The position numbers were made by a program, and so were the translations under genes. Under the pieces are notes generated by a model, which saw nothing but the letters and a program-made list of their open reading frames with translations, was not told where the DNA came from and ran no database searches. Shown in pieces: positions 54,537 through 64,000 of a stretch of 64,000 nucleotides of DNA (within the stretch, counting starts at the first letter, position 1; every line of letters starts with the position of its first letter). The stretch comes from Methanoregula sp. Its GTDB lineage: Archaea; Halobacteriota; Methanomicrobia; Methanomicrobiales; Methanospirillaceae. The stretch spans positions 56,648 to 120,647 of the forward strand of contig JAUYTV010000024.1 of the NCBI GenBank assembly GCA_030694985.1. Direction: 5' to 3'.

Positions 54537-57500
54537 TTACTTCCCATCAACAAACCGCCACATCCCCTTTAACACAACAATCTCAAACCGGGCTCCCTTC
54601 CCCGGCTCACCCGTCTCTTCTATTGAAATGCCGGTGATCTCAAGAATCTCCTGCGTAAGAGCTAACCCGAGACCGGTGTTCTTTCCAAAGCCCCGCAAAA
54701 AGATCTTCTCCTTCTCACTTTGAGGAATACCGACACCATCATCTTCGCACACAATGATCCGATCACCATTGCGGTTTTCAACAAAGAACCGGATATTTTT
54801 AATTGTCTCACCGTATCGCACTGCATTGTCCATCAGGTTGTAAAAGACCTTGAAGATCAGCGGTTCAGAAAAAATTTCCATGCCGGCAGGCAGATCGTTT
54901 TGCAACTGGATCTTTCCAAACGAGATTTCCTTTGCCGCAGTAGTAACCAGTGTGCGAATCTCCTGCCATACCGGCAGGGTAATCCCGATCTCATCGTATT
55001 CCTTGGTGAACTGGATCATGGATGAGATTCGCTGGGCTGAAGTGTCCATCTTCTGAATATACTCATTGAGAACAGGATCGGTCTGCTTCATTTCAAGGAG
55101 GGAGAGGTATCCCCGCAGCACCGTCATCTGGTTATTGATATCGTGCCGGGTGATGCCGGAGAGCAGGTTGAGTTTCCAGTTTGCCAGCCGGAGCGCCTCT
55201 TCGGTCTGCCTGCGCTCGGTGATATCTAAGATAATGGCAACAAAGACCGGTGAAACTTCATTTCCGGCAAACTGGAGATGGACTTCAACCGGGTAGAGCG
55301 ACCCGTCCTTTCGTTTATGAACCGTAAAGATTACCTGTATTTCCTTTTCACCTGTTCGCATGGTAGAGAGCAGGGTTTCAAAGGATTCTTTTGTGTATTC
55401 CGTAGTGATATCGAGCGGAGTCATGGTGCGAAGCTCGTCCATCGTGTAGCCAATATTTTCCCGTGCCCCATGATTTACATCCACAAACAAGAGCGTTTGT
55501 GCGTCAAAGAAATAGATCTCATTCAATGAAGATTCTAATATCCGACCGAACCGGGTTCTTATCTCTTCTGCCTGCTTGCGCCCGGTGATGTCACTGCCAG
55601 AACCGCGGTACCCCAAAAAGTTGTTGTATTCATCAAAGACTGGCATTCCACTCATAGACATCCAGACCTTCTGCCCGTCTTTTGTTTGCAGGATATTTAA
55701 GTAATCATGAAAGGCCTGTTGGTCTGAAAATGCGTTAAGAGTCGAGGCTTTCAATGCTTCACGTTCCTCTATGGGGTATAAATCGTAAAAATATTTCTTT
55801 TGTATCAGTTCTTCTGGAGTAAAACCAATAATTGCAGAGCTCGCAGGACTGACATACGTGAAAAGTCCATCGGGGTCCACCTCCCAGATGATCTCACGGC
55901 TTTGTGCGGAGATCTGTGCGAAACGTTCATGACTTTCTTTCAAAGCCTCCTCTGCCACTTTACGCTCGGTTATGTCCCGTATTGCGGCAATGTGAACAGG
56001 GCGCCCATTCCAGATAAAAAACCGCCCGAGAATCTCAACCGGAAAAACCGTACCATCACTCCGGCGATGATGGCGCAGGGTTACTCGTATTGTACCCTCA
56101 GTTGTTTCGGTTGTGACCTTCCGGGTATCTTCTGTCTCTGCAGACAGATCCGTATTTTTCATGGTGAGAAGGACTTCTCGCAAATACCCGTACATTTCAC
56201 TTGCTGCTGCATTTGCTTCCAGAATCGCGCCGCTTTCATTATCAATGAGAAAGACTGCTTCGCTTCCGAGTTCGAACAACTCAGTATATTTTTTGCTGCT
56301 TTCTAAAAGTGCATCTTTTGCTCTCTTTTGCTCAGTGATATCCCTTATATAGAGGAGATCTGCGGGTTTACCTTCATAAGCAAAGACCTTTCCAATACTT
56401 TCTACATAGATTTTTTTTCTTTTTGCCGATATCACGTGATAGTGTGCAATGTAGGCATCGTGACCCTGAGCAACCTGAATAAAGTCTTTAATGACATCTT
56501 CACGGGACTCAGGCGCAATAAATTCCATCACGTTCCTGCCAATAAGTCCGGCCCCACCACCTTCAAATTCTATCATGTGAGCCGCAGCATTGTTGGCAAA
56601 CAGGACATTTCCTGAAAAGTCAAGTATCAGGATTCCTTCAAGGGAGTACTCAACAAGAGACCGGAATTTTTGTTCACTCTCTTTTAACTCCATTTCTGCC
56701 ACTTTGCGTTCGGTGATATCTCTCGTCACACCGATGAGCACTTCCGAGCCATTCCACCACCCGCGGGTCACCTTTGTCTCGGCCTCGATACGTGTGCCAT
56801 TCTTTGCAAGAACGGGCACAGGGCAGGAGTCAATGGTTCCGGCAATCATTCCCTGAACATTCCGGAGTGCTTCGTCCCGCCGCTCTGGGACATGCAACTG
56901 TAAGACATCCATACCGGTAAGTTCCTCTGATGTATACAAGAGACCTTTCAAAACAGCATCATTTACCACTAGGATGTGTCCTTGCATGTCCAGCACAAAG
57001 ACCATCTCTTCTATCGAGTTGAACAGGGTCTCAAAATTTTTCGCAGCTTTCTTACTTTCTTCTTCAGCTGCCATCCTCTCTATCGTACTGCCAAGTTCCC
57101 TACCAATAGAAAACAACGTCTGTTTTTCTTCTTCAGAGATTACCTGCCGTCTCTTGCTGGTGACATTAAGCGCCCCAATTACCGCTCCTTTTGAGAGTAA
57201 GGGGATACTTGCCATTGATTGAAACCCGTACTTCTTTGACAGGGCCGGATTAATCTCTGCATAATTTTCTGTGATGAAGGATTCTTTTTGAAAAAATAAT
57301 GCATCATAGGGTTTCTTATCAATGGGTGTCGACTGGATTTCTGCAAGGAATTCTGCGGGAAGATTTTGTGAGTGGACAATATTTGCTGTTCGTGTGGAAC
57401 GATCCACAAGGTAAATACCCCCGGCATCGAAGTCCAGCAGGCGCAGCGATTCAGAAAGGATACTGGTGAGGAGTTGCGGAAGATTATCGGCCTTGCTTGC

Positions 57501-58712
57501 TGTAGAAATGATGTCATTGAGAATTGAGAGCGTTAACGACTGACGTTGCAGTGCTGCCTCCGCCCGTTTACGTTCGGTGATATCGCGGGTGGTACCTGCA
57601 ATGCCAACAATCATACCGGCATTATCGTGCAGGGGATTTAGCACCACCTCGAACTGGTGAATTTTGCCATCAGGCATTGGTGAAGATGTGGGAGCAGTGA
57701 TTGTTGCACCGCTCTCATAGACCTGCCGGTGCAGCTCGTCCCAGTCCCGGCATTGGGCTTGTGGGAACCCCAGCTCGGCATGTGTCCTGCCAATGATCTG
57801 ATCGGCACGCAGCTGTAATGCCGTACAAAGGCCCCGGTTAGCGCTGGTAAAACGACCGGTAAGGTCGTAGCTGTAGATCGGATCGAGACTGGCATCATTG
57901 ATCAGGTGGTACCGCTCTTCACTCTCCCGCAATGCATCTTCTGCCTGTGTGCGATCAGTGACATCTAACATGCTGATGATGAGGCTGCGCCTTCCCTGTG
58001 AATTTACAACATCCACCATGTGCTTCTCGCACAGGCGCTTTTTCCCGTCAGCCCGGATGAAATAAAAACTATAATGGTGTTCGTAGGGTTCACCAGTAAG
58101 AACCTTCTGGAAATTGGACACCACAAATTCAATTGATTCCGGTGCAAGAAAACCGACAAATGATTCCGTCTTGTAGAGCTGGGTGGGGGAATACCCTCCC
58201 ATCTCCTGCATCATGTCATTAGCCCAGACAATCTTTGCCTGTTCATCGATGATGCAGATCGCGTTGTGGGAATATTCTGAAATTGCCCGGAACCTCTCTT
58301 CGCTCTCGTTAAACGCCAGCTCGTTTGTGCGCTGGGAAACTGCCGCCTTGATCTTGTGCGAAAGCTCGGCAAACTGTGAACCCGGATCTCCGCCTTTCTG
58401 GAGATAGAAATCTGCCCCGCTGTTGATTGCCTGTATGACAATCTCTTCCCTGCCACGGCCGGTGAAGAGGATGAACGGGATATGCCCAAACTCTTTTCGC
58501 ACCTCAATTAAGAAGCGGATGCCGTCCATGTCGGGCATCTGGTAATCTGAAACAATGACATCAAAGGGTTCTGTCTCAAGGAGTGAGAGTGCCGCAGTTG
58601 CCGTCTCAATAGTAGTCACTGAAAAATTCCCGGACTCTTCTAAGAATAATTTGCCGATGTCAAGAAGGCTCGGTTCGTCATCCACATAGAGCAACCGGAT
58701 TACAGGTGCCAT
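54537..58712 (-). CDS. Giant soluble REC-PAS(7)-GAF histidine kinase
   Basis: 1391 residues from the ATG at 58712, which overlaps the previous gene's stop in a TAATG, so translation is coupled. Receiver (1-125; Asp in VSDYQMPDMDG), PAS, PAS, GAF (QSLTLSILNDIIST...ASIPLLSKGAVIGALNV), then five more PAS domains each ending in DITE/DITG-type signatures, H-box RHDINNQM (about 1187), HATPase (NLMDNAVRYGE, CEDDGVGI, GLGLA). No membrane segments. Family length varies; this is a long member. It would integrate several cytoplasmic signals; none is identified. Confidence 0.9.
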   Translation of the reverse strand: MAPVIRLLYVDDEPSLLDIGKLFLEESGNFSVTTIETATAALSLLETEPFDVIVSDYQMPDMDGIRFLIEVRKEFGHIPFILFTGRGREEIVIQAINSGADFYLQKGGDPGSQFAELSHKIKAAVSQRTNELAFNESEERFRAISEYSHNAICIIDEQAKIVWANDMMQEMGGYSPTQLYKTESFVGFLAPESIEFVVSNFQKVLTGEPYEHHYSFYFIRADGKKRLCEKHMVDVVNSQGRRSLIISMLDVTDRTQAEDALRESEERYHLINDASLDPIYSYDLTGRFTSANRGLCTALQLRADQIIGRTHAELGFPQAQCRDWDELHRQVYESGATITAPTSSPMPDGKIHQFEVVLNPLHDNAGMIVGIAGTTRDITERKRAEAALQRQSLTLSILNDIISTASKADNLPQLLTSILSESLRLLDFDAGGIYLVDRSTRTANIVHSQNLPAEFLAEIQSTPIDKKPYDALFFQKESFITENYAEINPALSKKYGFQSMASIPLLSKGAVIGALNVTSKRRQVISEEEKQTLFSIGRELGSTIERMAAEEESKKAAKNFETLFNSIEEMVFVLDMQGHILVVNDAVLKGLLYTSEELTGMDVLQLHVPERRDEALRNVQGMIAGTIDSCPVPVLAKNGTRIEAETKVTRGWWNGSEVLIGVTRDITERKVAEMELKESEQKFRSLVEYSLEGILILDFSGNVLFANNAAAHMIEFEGGGAGLIGRNVMEFIAPESREDVIKDFIQVAQGHDAYIAHYHVISAKRKKIYVESIGKVFAYEGKPADLLYIRDITEQKRAKDALLESSKKYTELFELGSEAVFLIDNESGAILEANAAASEMYGYLREVLLTMKNTDLSAETEDTRKVTTETTEGTIRVTLRHHRRSDGTVFPVEILGRFFIWNGRPVHIAAIRDITERKVAEEALKESHERFAQISAQSREIIWEVDPDGLFTYVSPASSAIIGFTPEELIQKKYFYDLYPIEEREALKASTLNAFSDQQAFHDYLNILQTKDGQKVWMSMSGMPVFDEYNNFLGYRGSGSDITGRKQAEEIRTRFGRILESSLNEIYFFDAQTLLFVDVNHGARENIGYTMDELRTMTPLDITTEYTKESFETLLSTMRTGEKEIQVIFTVHKRKDGSLYPVEVHLQFAGNEVSPVFVAIILDITERRQTEEALRLANWKLNLLSGITRHDINNQMTVLRGYLSLLEMKQTDPVLNEYIQKMDTSAQRISSMIQFTKEYDEIGITLPVWQEIRTLVTTAAKEISFGKIQLQNDLPAGMEIFSEPLIFKVFYNLMDNAVRYGETIKNIRFFVENRNGDRIIVCEDDGVGIPQSEKEKIFLRGFGKNTGLGLALTQEILEITGISIEETGEPGKGARFEIVVLKGMWRFVDGK

Positions 58713-61700
58713 TACTTTATATCCCCCATAATCCGCCACATACCTTTTGGCACCCTCATCTCAAACCGTGCCCCCTTACCCGGCTCACCCGTTTCGCGGA
58801 TGGTGATACCGGTGATGGAAAGGATCTCGCTGGCAAGGAAGAGGCCAAGACCCGTGTTCTTGCCAACCCCACGATCGAAGATCTTCTCCTTCTCTTCAGC
58901 AGGGACACCCGCTCCATCATCTTCGCATACGATGAGTTGATCATTACCGGATTCCTGCACTGAGAACCTTATGGTCGAAATATTCCCGCCGTAGCGCACT
59001 GCATTATCTATCAGGTTGTAACAGACCTTGACAATCAGCGGATCCGCATACACTTCAGTACTGGCCGGGATATCATTTTTTACCATGACCTGCCCAAGTG
59101 ATGTTTCCTTTGCTGCGGTATCTACAAGTGTGCGTGTATCCTGCCATGCGGGTGTCGTGACACCGATATTCTCGTATTCTTTGGTGAACCTGATCATGGA
59201 AGAGATCTGCTGTGCAGCGGTTGCTACCTTTAAGAAATACTCGCTGAATGAAGGATCGGGTTGCTTCTTTTCAAGAATGCGGAGGTACCCTACGAGCACC
59301 GAGAGCTGGTTGTTGATATCGTGCCGTGTGATGCTGGAAAGGAGATTGAGCTTCCGGTTTGCCTGTTCAAGAGATGTGGTCATAAGTGCGAGTTCCTCAG
59401 CCCGCTTCACCAGATGATTTTCGAGAATCTTTCGGTCAGTGATATCGGTCAGCAGGAGAAGAACTGCAGGTTCCCCGTGGAGATGTACCATGGAACCATT
59501 GGTGATCACCGTACATCGTTTGCCATCTTTTTTCAGGAGATCCACTTCAATAGATTCCGTGCTTCCTGAAGTGAACCGCTTCTGGATGACTGTTTTGGCA
59601 TCGTAACGTTGCTCAGGAACCACATAGTCCAGGATATCTGTGCCTGACAGTTCTTCTGTGGAGTACCCGAGCATGCGGGTCACGATCGGGTTCGCGTACC
59701 GGACTTTTTGGTCAAGACCATACACTATGATCATATCCGGCATATTCACCACCATTACTCGGTTGAACTCCTCGCTCTCCTTTAACGCCTCCTCGGCTTG
59801 TCTGCGCGTGGTGATATCGATTAAGAAATTCAAAGTTGCCGGAAGTCCATCCCAGTCTATTTTAACTGCGCTTATCTCTACCCACCTTGTGTGGTTGTCC
59901 CTTGAATTTATCCGGAACATATAGCGGGAGGATATTTTCTCTCCGGAAATCCGTCGCTGGCGCCGCTCTCGCACAATCGCACGGTCATCGGGATGGATAA
60001 TCTCGATATAGGGAAGTGTTGTGAGTTCTTCTACTGAATAGCCGGTCATCGTTGCCATCATGGGATTGACAAACTTAAGCAGTCCGTCCTGTGCAACAAT
60101 AATGGCTTCATTGGCATGTTCGATTAGGTGACGGTAATTCTTCTCGCTCTTCTGCAGCTCCTCTTCGACCTGTTTATATTCTGTGATATCCCGGCCTACA
60201 GACTGGAACTCCGCCACTATTCCTTTATCGTCAAATATTGCCCGGTCACTCCAGCGCTGCCACCGCACGGTTCCATCCGGCATGATGATCCGGTAATCAA
60301 TAGACCCGACAGGCTTTTCCATAGTAAGCGAGGCAAAAAAAGCGGCAACCGCTTTACGGTCATCTGCATAAATGACCGGACTAAACCTGTGGCCGAGTAT
60401 ATCTTCACGTGCTACACCAAAGTACCGGCAATACGCATCATTGACAAAGACATGAGTCCCATCAGGCCGGAACCGGCAGATAAACTCGGTCTGGTCTTCA
60501 ACAATATTCCGGTACCGTGTCTCACTTTCGCAGAGCGCCTCTTGTGCTTTGGCAATCTCTTCTACCTGCTGGCGCAGTTCTTCTTCGGTTGCAGTGATCT
60601 CTTCAAAAGCTGCACCCAATTCTTCGTTTTTTAAGTTCAGTGCTGATTCCCGCTCTTTGTGTTCTGTAATCTCCCTTATGGATTCGATAGCACCGGAGAT
60701 TTGCCCTTTCGAATCATAAAGTGGCGATGAGGTGAACCAGAGGTGCGCACCCCGTCCGTTATTAAGATGCGGAATGTATACTTCGGCTATGAGCTTGTCG
60801 CCTTCTTTTTTTATGCCCGGATATTTTTTAGCCACTTGTTCATCATAACCCATCACCAGATCAATGAGGAGCGGTCTGCGTTCTCTATAAAATGGTAAGG
60901 AGTACTCATAGTTCCCTTTTGTAAGGATATCAGCCGGTTTAACTCCCGTCATGACTTCCATGGCATGGTTCCATGCGATCACTACCCCTTTTGTATTGAT
61001 GGCAAACGTAGCATCGGGAAGGAACTCAATAATATCTGAGAGTTCCTTTTTTGATTCCCGCAGTGAGAGTTCCTGAGATGAAAGTTCATCTAAATTCGCC
61101 CGGAGTTCCTCTTCGGTTGCGGTGATCTCTTCAAAGGCTGCTCCCAGTTCTTCGTTTTTTGTTCCCAGTTCCACTTCAGCCCGCTTGATATCAGAGACAT
61201 CGATGAGCGTCTCGACTGCTCCAAGTATCTCGCCGTGCAGATCTTTTATCGGTGCTGCCATGAAGCGAAGATATGTTCCCTTCTCTCCCATGTGCGGGAA
61301 GAAATCAGTTGCCTCAAATGCTCCGGCAACTAACGGCGATTCACAAAATTTTCCTGCGTAGAATTCCGAAATCCGGGAAAATGCCTCATCAAGGATGAGA
61401 TCTGCCATGGTCGGGCGTTCCTTTTCGTAAAATGCCTGCCACTGTTTTTGGGTTCCAATCACCTGTGCAGCGCTGATACCGGTTGTCTGTTCGAGTGCCC
61501 GGTTCCAGTAAATGATTTTATGATCTCTGTCAATGACAAACTTGGGAACAGGTGAACCGGCAACAATGGCTGCGAGTTTCTCCTCGCTCTCCCGCATTGC
61601 CTCTTCTGCCTGTTTGCGCATCAGTGCATCACCAATGTGACCGGCTATCTGTTCGAGGGACTGGATGATTTCCTCAGTGAAACAATCATTTTTAAAGGCA

Positions 61701-63379
61701 TTGATCTGGAGTATTCCGATGATCTGCTTCTGGTTTTTTCGGATGGGGATCAGGGCGACAGAAGCATACCCTTCGTGAATACAGGTATTGCGCGGATGAA
61801 ATCGCGGGTCGTCTTTTTCAGGCACTTTTAAAAATGGAAAGGAATTATTCGTCCAGCTGCTTCCGCCCGGTGTAAAAAGTGGGTTATCAGGATTCGTCTT
61901 TCCAGAAATGACAAGGCCGCACGTACATTCCAAAGAAACATTGCCCTCGGAATCACGGCAGATTCCTCCGTCCGGATCACGCGCAACCAGTGTGTTTTCC
62001 TTAAGCAGAAAATCATTGGAAAAACCATTCTCTGCAAAATACGGGAAATCGTCATCTGTCTTAAGGCGGACTCCAACAGCATCGGCATTCGTTACCTGCT
62101 TTATTGCAGTAAGAACACGCTCGATTACCAGCCTTAGTTCAGCAGGCTCAGAGAGAATGCCAAGCACATCGGTTGAGAGCTGACGGAAAATGTCTCCTTG
62201 TTTGCGCCGGGTGATGTCCTGAATCACACCCACGACACTGATGGGTTTTCCCCCTGCATCCTTTTCAATCCGGGCAATCGAATGGATCACCTTTTGGGCT
62301 GAGCCATCTGCCGGGTTGATGACAAATTCAAGATCGTACTCCTTTCCCGCATTGATCAGGTCAACAAGTGTCTGGTGGACCCGCTCCCACTCCAAAACGC
62401 AGGATTCTAATTTATCTAAAGGGATATCGCCGGCAACAGGAGAGAGACCAAAGATTCGGTGCGTTTCAGCAGAGCCCCAGATTGTATCGGTCTGTAAGTT
62501 ATACTCCCAGCAGCCGGTGCGACCAATCTCCTGGGCCATCACCAGTCGCTTTTCGCTTAATTGCAGTATCCTCTCATTTTCTGCAATTGAATCCAACTGC
62601 TCTTTGAGGGCTTTTTCCACCCGCTTGCGCTCGGTGATGTCACGGGCAATGCCGTAAAAACCAGTGATTGCGCCTGTTTCGTCTTTTATTGGAACCGCAC
62701 TTGAAGTGTGCCAGTCCCACACCCCGTTGATGTGGAGTACACGGTACTCGATACCCTCCTGCTGTTCTCCGCTCTCTATAACCGATTTTAGAAATAGCAG
62801 GCACGGGGAAATATCATCCGGGTGGACAAATTTCGTAAACGATTGCCCGATCACCTGTGTTACCGGATGCCCGAGCAGCGCAGTCCATGCCGGTGAAACA
62901 AAAATGAACTCTCCTTCTGCGGTGAGCGTATAGATAATGTCGTGGCTGTTTTCTACAATCATGCGGAACTTTTCTTCGCTTTTCCTGAGCGCATCCTCTC
63001 CTTTTTTCCTTGATGCCGCTGATTTAATCTTGTGCGCGAGTTCGGCAAACTGAGCTTTTGGTTCGCCGCCTTTCTGGAGATAGAAGTCCGCTCCGCTGTT
63101 GATTGCCTGAATGACAATCTCTTCTCTGCCCCTGCCGGTGAACAGGATGAACGGGATTGGTCCAAAGCGTGATCGCACCTCAACAAGGAACTGGATACCG
63201 TCCATCTCCGGCATCTGGTAATCAGAGATGATCGCATCGAATTTTTCCTGTTCAAGCAACCGGATAGCTTCTGGTGCGCTGGTTGCAGTTGTTACTGAGA
63301 ATTCCCCGGACTTTTCAAGGAACAATTTAGCTATGTCAAGGAGCGAAGCCTCATCGTCCGTGTAGAGGACCTTAATCAT
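58712..63379 (-). CDS. Giant soluble REC-PAS(7)-GAF histidine kinase with Cys-rich GAF
   Basis: 1555 residues, the largest of the array. Receiver (1-125; Asp in ISDYQMPEMDG), PAS, PAS, GAF with Cys motifs (GGICRDSEG, LECTCG, NTCIHEGYASVALIPI), PAS, coiled coil, PAS, coiled coil (near-copy of the previous), PAS, PAS, PAS, H-box RHDINNQL (H near 1353), HATPase (NLIDNAVRYGG, CEDDGAGV, GLGLF), C-terminal GMWRIMGDIK. No membrane segments. Upstream is 620 bp of non-coding DNA. The repeated coiled coil suggests internal duplication. The Cys-rich GAF is like methanogen kinases where a GAF binds heme, so redox sensing is a reasonable hypothesis. Confidence 0.92.
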   Translation of the reverse strand: MIKVLYTDDEASLLDIAKLFLEKSGEFSVTTATSAPEAIRLLEQEKFDAIISDYQMPEMDGIQFLVEVRSRFGPIPFILFTGRGREEIVIQAINSGADFYLQKGGEPKAQFAELAHKIKSAASRKKGEDALRKSEEKFRMIVENSHDIIYTLTAEGEFIFVSPAWTALLGHPVTQVIGQSFTKFVHPDDISPCLLFLKSVIESGEQQEGIEYRVLHINGVWDWHTSSAVPIKDETGAITGFYGIARDITERKRVEKALKEQLDSIAENERILQLSEKRLVMAQEIGRTGCWEYNLQTDTIWGSAETHRIFGLSPVAGDIPLDKLESCVLEWERVHQTLVDLINAGKEYDLEFVINPADGSAQKVIHSIARIEKDAGGKPISVVGVIQDITRRKQGDIFRQLSTDVLGILSEPAELRLVIERVLTAIKQVTNADAVGVRLKTDDDFPYFAENGFSNDFLLKENTLVARDPDGGICRDSEGNVSLECTCGLVISGKTNPDNPLFTPGGSSWTNNSFPFLKVPEKDDPRFHPRNTCIHEGYASVALIPIRKNQKQIIGILQINAFKNDCFTEEIIQSLEQIAGHIGDALMRKQAEEAMRESEEKLAAIVAGSPVPKFVIDRDHKIIYWNRALEQTTGISAAQVIGTQKQWQAFYEKERPTMADLILDEAFSRISEFYAGKFCESPLVAGAFEATDFFPHMGEKGTYLRFMAAPIKDLHGEILGAVETLIDVSDIKRAEVELGTKNEELGAAFEEITATEEELRANLDELSSQELSLRESKKELSDIIEFLPDATFAINTKGVVIAWNHAMEVMTGVKPADILTKGNYEYSLPFYRERRPLLIDLVMGYDEQVAKKYPGIKKEGDKLIAEVYIPHLNNGRGAHLWFTSSPLYDSKGQISGAIESIREITEHKERESALNLKNEELGAAFEEITATEEELRQQVEEIAKAQEALCESETRYRNIVEDQTEFICRFRPDGTHVFVNDAYCRYFGVAREDILGHRFSPVIYADDRKAVAAFFASLTMEKPVGSIDYRIIMPDGTVRWQRWSDRAIFDDKGIVAEFQSVGRDITEYKQVEEELQKSEKNYRHLIEHANEAIIVAQDGLLKFVNPMMATMTGYSVEELTTLPYIEIIHPDDRAIVRERRQRRISGEKISSRYMFRINSRDNHTRWVEISAVKIDWDGLPATLNFLIDITTRRQAEEALKESEEFNRVMVVNMPDMIIVYGLDQKVRYANPIVTRMLGYSTEELSGTDILDYVVPEQRYDAKTVIQKRFTSGSTESIEVDLLKKDGKRCTVITNGSMVHLHGEPAVLLLLTDITDRKILENHLVKRAEELALMTTSLEQANRKLNLLSSITRHDINNQLSVLVGYLRILEKKQPDPSFSEYFLKVATAAQQISSMIRFTKEYENIGVTTPAWQDTRTLVDTAAKETSLGQVMVKNDIPASTEVYADPLIVKVCYNLIDNAVRYGGNISTIRFSVQESGNDQLIVCEDDGAGVPAEEKEKIFDRGVGKNTGLGLFLASEILSITGITIRETGEPGKGARFEMRVPKGMWRIMGDIK

Positions 63380-64000
63380 ACCGGTGCTCCTGATTTTTTA
63401 CCATTGGCAAAGGATGAATGCACATCTTGCTGCAGTTGTTGCCAGTCACACAGAGCCTCTCTTTGGTATCTTTATTTATTCAACCGTTATATTCAGGCTT
63501 ACTTTAAGTAATGGAGTTATTTTTATCGCTGGCACCGGAATTTTTTTTTGCCTCACGATACATTAATTATAATATTTTGCTTTGTACAGAGGTGCCTGTA
63601 ATTTAAATAATTGGTTGAAGGAGTATAAATGCCCGGTGATACGTTAAGATCAGTTCCCTGGAATTTAAATCCAGAGCAGGAAGTTATTGGGAGAGCGACA
63701 AGCCGGAGTTGTGTACTCCTATCCAGCATCGTTTGTCTTTACCTCTCCATTCTCCAGGGTAGGGCATGAGATACCCCCATCGTTAAAATGAATTCCTTTT
63801 ATTAAAAAAACTCCTGAAATGGGTGTTTCTGTTTTTGGGGGGCTATTTATTTAAAATTAGGTAATTATCAATAATCAGCCCCTAAAATGTTTGAAATTAA
63901 ATCGATAAAATACATTTTATTGGCCATGTTTAGATTTAACGGATGAAATGTAAAATCATTTAAAAGTCGTTTGCTCCTCACCATCATCGTGATAGTTCCC
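63380..64000. other. Non-coding right end; one doubtful small ORF
   Basis: 620 bp, A/T-rich, upstream of the kinase array, so likely contains its promoter. A 46-codon frame is listed separately. Short open frames touch the right edge on the leftward strand (for example ending near 63956 with a TGA), but too little is visible to call a gene. Confidence 0.5.
63629..63769 (+). CDS. Possible 46-residue small protein
   Basis: ATG at 63629 is preceded by a good GAAGGAG Shine-Dalgarno about 6 nt away, then 46 codons to a TGA. The predicted peptide starts MPGDTLRSVPWNL and has a hydrophobic C-terminal stretch (VLLSSIVCLYLSIL). No family recognised. The Shine-Dalgarno is the only positive evidence; it could be chance. 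Confidence 0.25.
   Translation: MPGDTLRSVPWNLNPEQEVIGRATSRSCVLLSSIVCLYLSILQGRA

Noticed and set aside
1..64000. tRNA, rRNA, CRISPR array or complete IS element
   Set aside because: Intergenic gaps were read for cloverleaf, T-loop and repeat-spacer patterns and for transposase fragments; none found.

Overview
The window is chromosomal DNA of a methanogenic archaeon, most likely order Methanomicrobiales (Methanoregula-like, judged from protein flavour rather than any search). Supporting signs are very large soluble REC-PAS-GAF histidine kinases with an RHDI.NQ-type H-box, an archaeal-type cbi operon, a beta-RFAP-synthase-like GHMP protein (methanopterin pathway), a DUF2148 protein, PEGA surface proteins with a PGF-CTERM-like tail, archaeal TATA-like promoters, T-tract terminators and many ATGA/TAATG gene overlaps. 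Bacterial-type mutS/mutL indicates gene import. I see no rRNA, tRNA, CRISPR array, complete insertion sequence or prophage.

Layout. 1-5.1 kb: potassium uptake (Kup, cut by the window edge, and TrkH), an AI-2E-family transporter and a TraB-family membrane protein. 5.2-10.9 kb: a multi-PAS kinase, an AIM24-family protein and a zinc-ribbon/RDD/TPR membrane protein. 11.1-16.8 kb: an eight-gene cobalamin operon, cbiT-L-F-G-H-C-D-E, tightly overlapped. 16.8-17.7 kb: a T/A-tract-rich non-coding stretch with a perfect 12-bp hairpin. 17.7-28.3 kb: small proteins, then a leftward signalling cluster (double CheW, MCP, CheA-REC, REC-kinase, membrane PAS kinase, GNAT) with no CheB, CheR or CheC/D visible. 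28.6-34.1 kb: mutL, mutS and a membrane metalloprotease, overlapping. 34.2-46.5 kb: housekeeping and accessory genes including a thioredoxin-domain YyaL-type protein, an MBL-rhodanese protein with an altered metal motif, a fusion of a 2H phosphoesterase to a calcineurin-like phosphoesterase, a glycosyltransferase, a thioesterase, and an MntA/HepT toxin-antitoxin pair whose HepT is frameshifted just before its catalytic motif. 46.7-50.2 kb: two PEGA surface proteins and a deacetylase/acetyltransferase pair. 50.2-63.4 kb: a tandem array of three giant REC-PAS/GAF kinases (about 960, 1390 and 1555 aa) accompanied by decayed kinase pieces, so the array appears to be expanding and eroding.

How it fits together. 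Sensory signalling occupies well over a third of the window. The chemosensory cluster looks like an alternative-function (Frz-like) module in which CheA carries its own receiver and neighbouring REC/kinase proteins could take phosphoryl groups. The giant kinases lack membrane segments and DNA-binding output, so they probably sense cytoplasmic redox or ligand state and signal by protein-protein phosphotransfer. Strongest leads: the kinase array with relics, the interrupted HepT, the phosphoesterase fusion, the chemosensory cluster ending in a kinase with a degenerate ATP site coupled to a GNAT, and the HDAC-like/GNAT pair.
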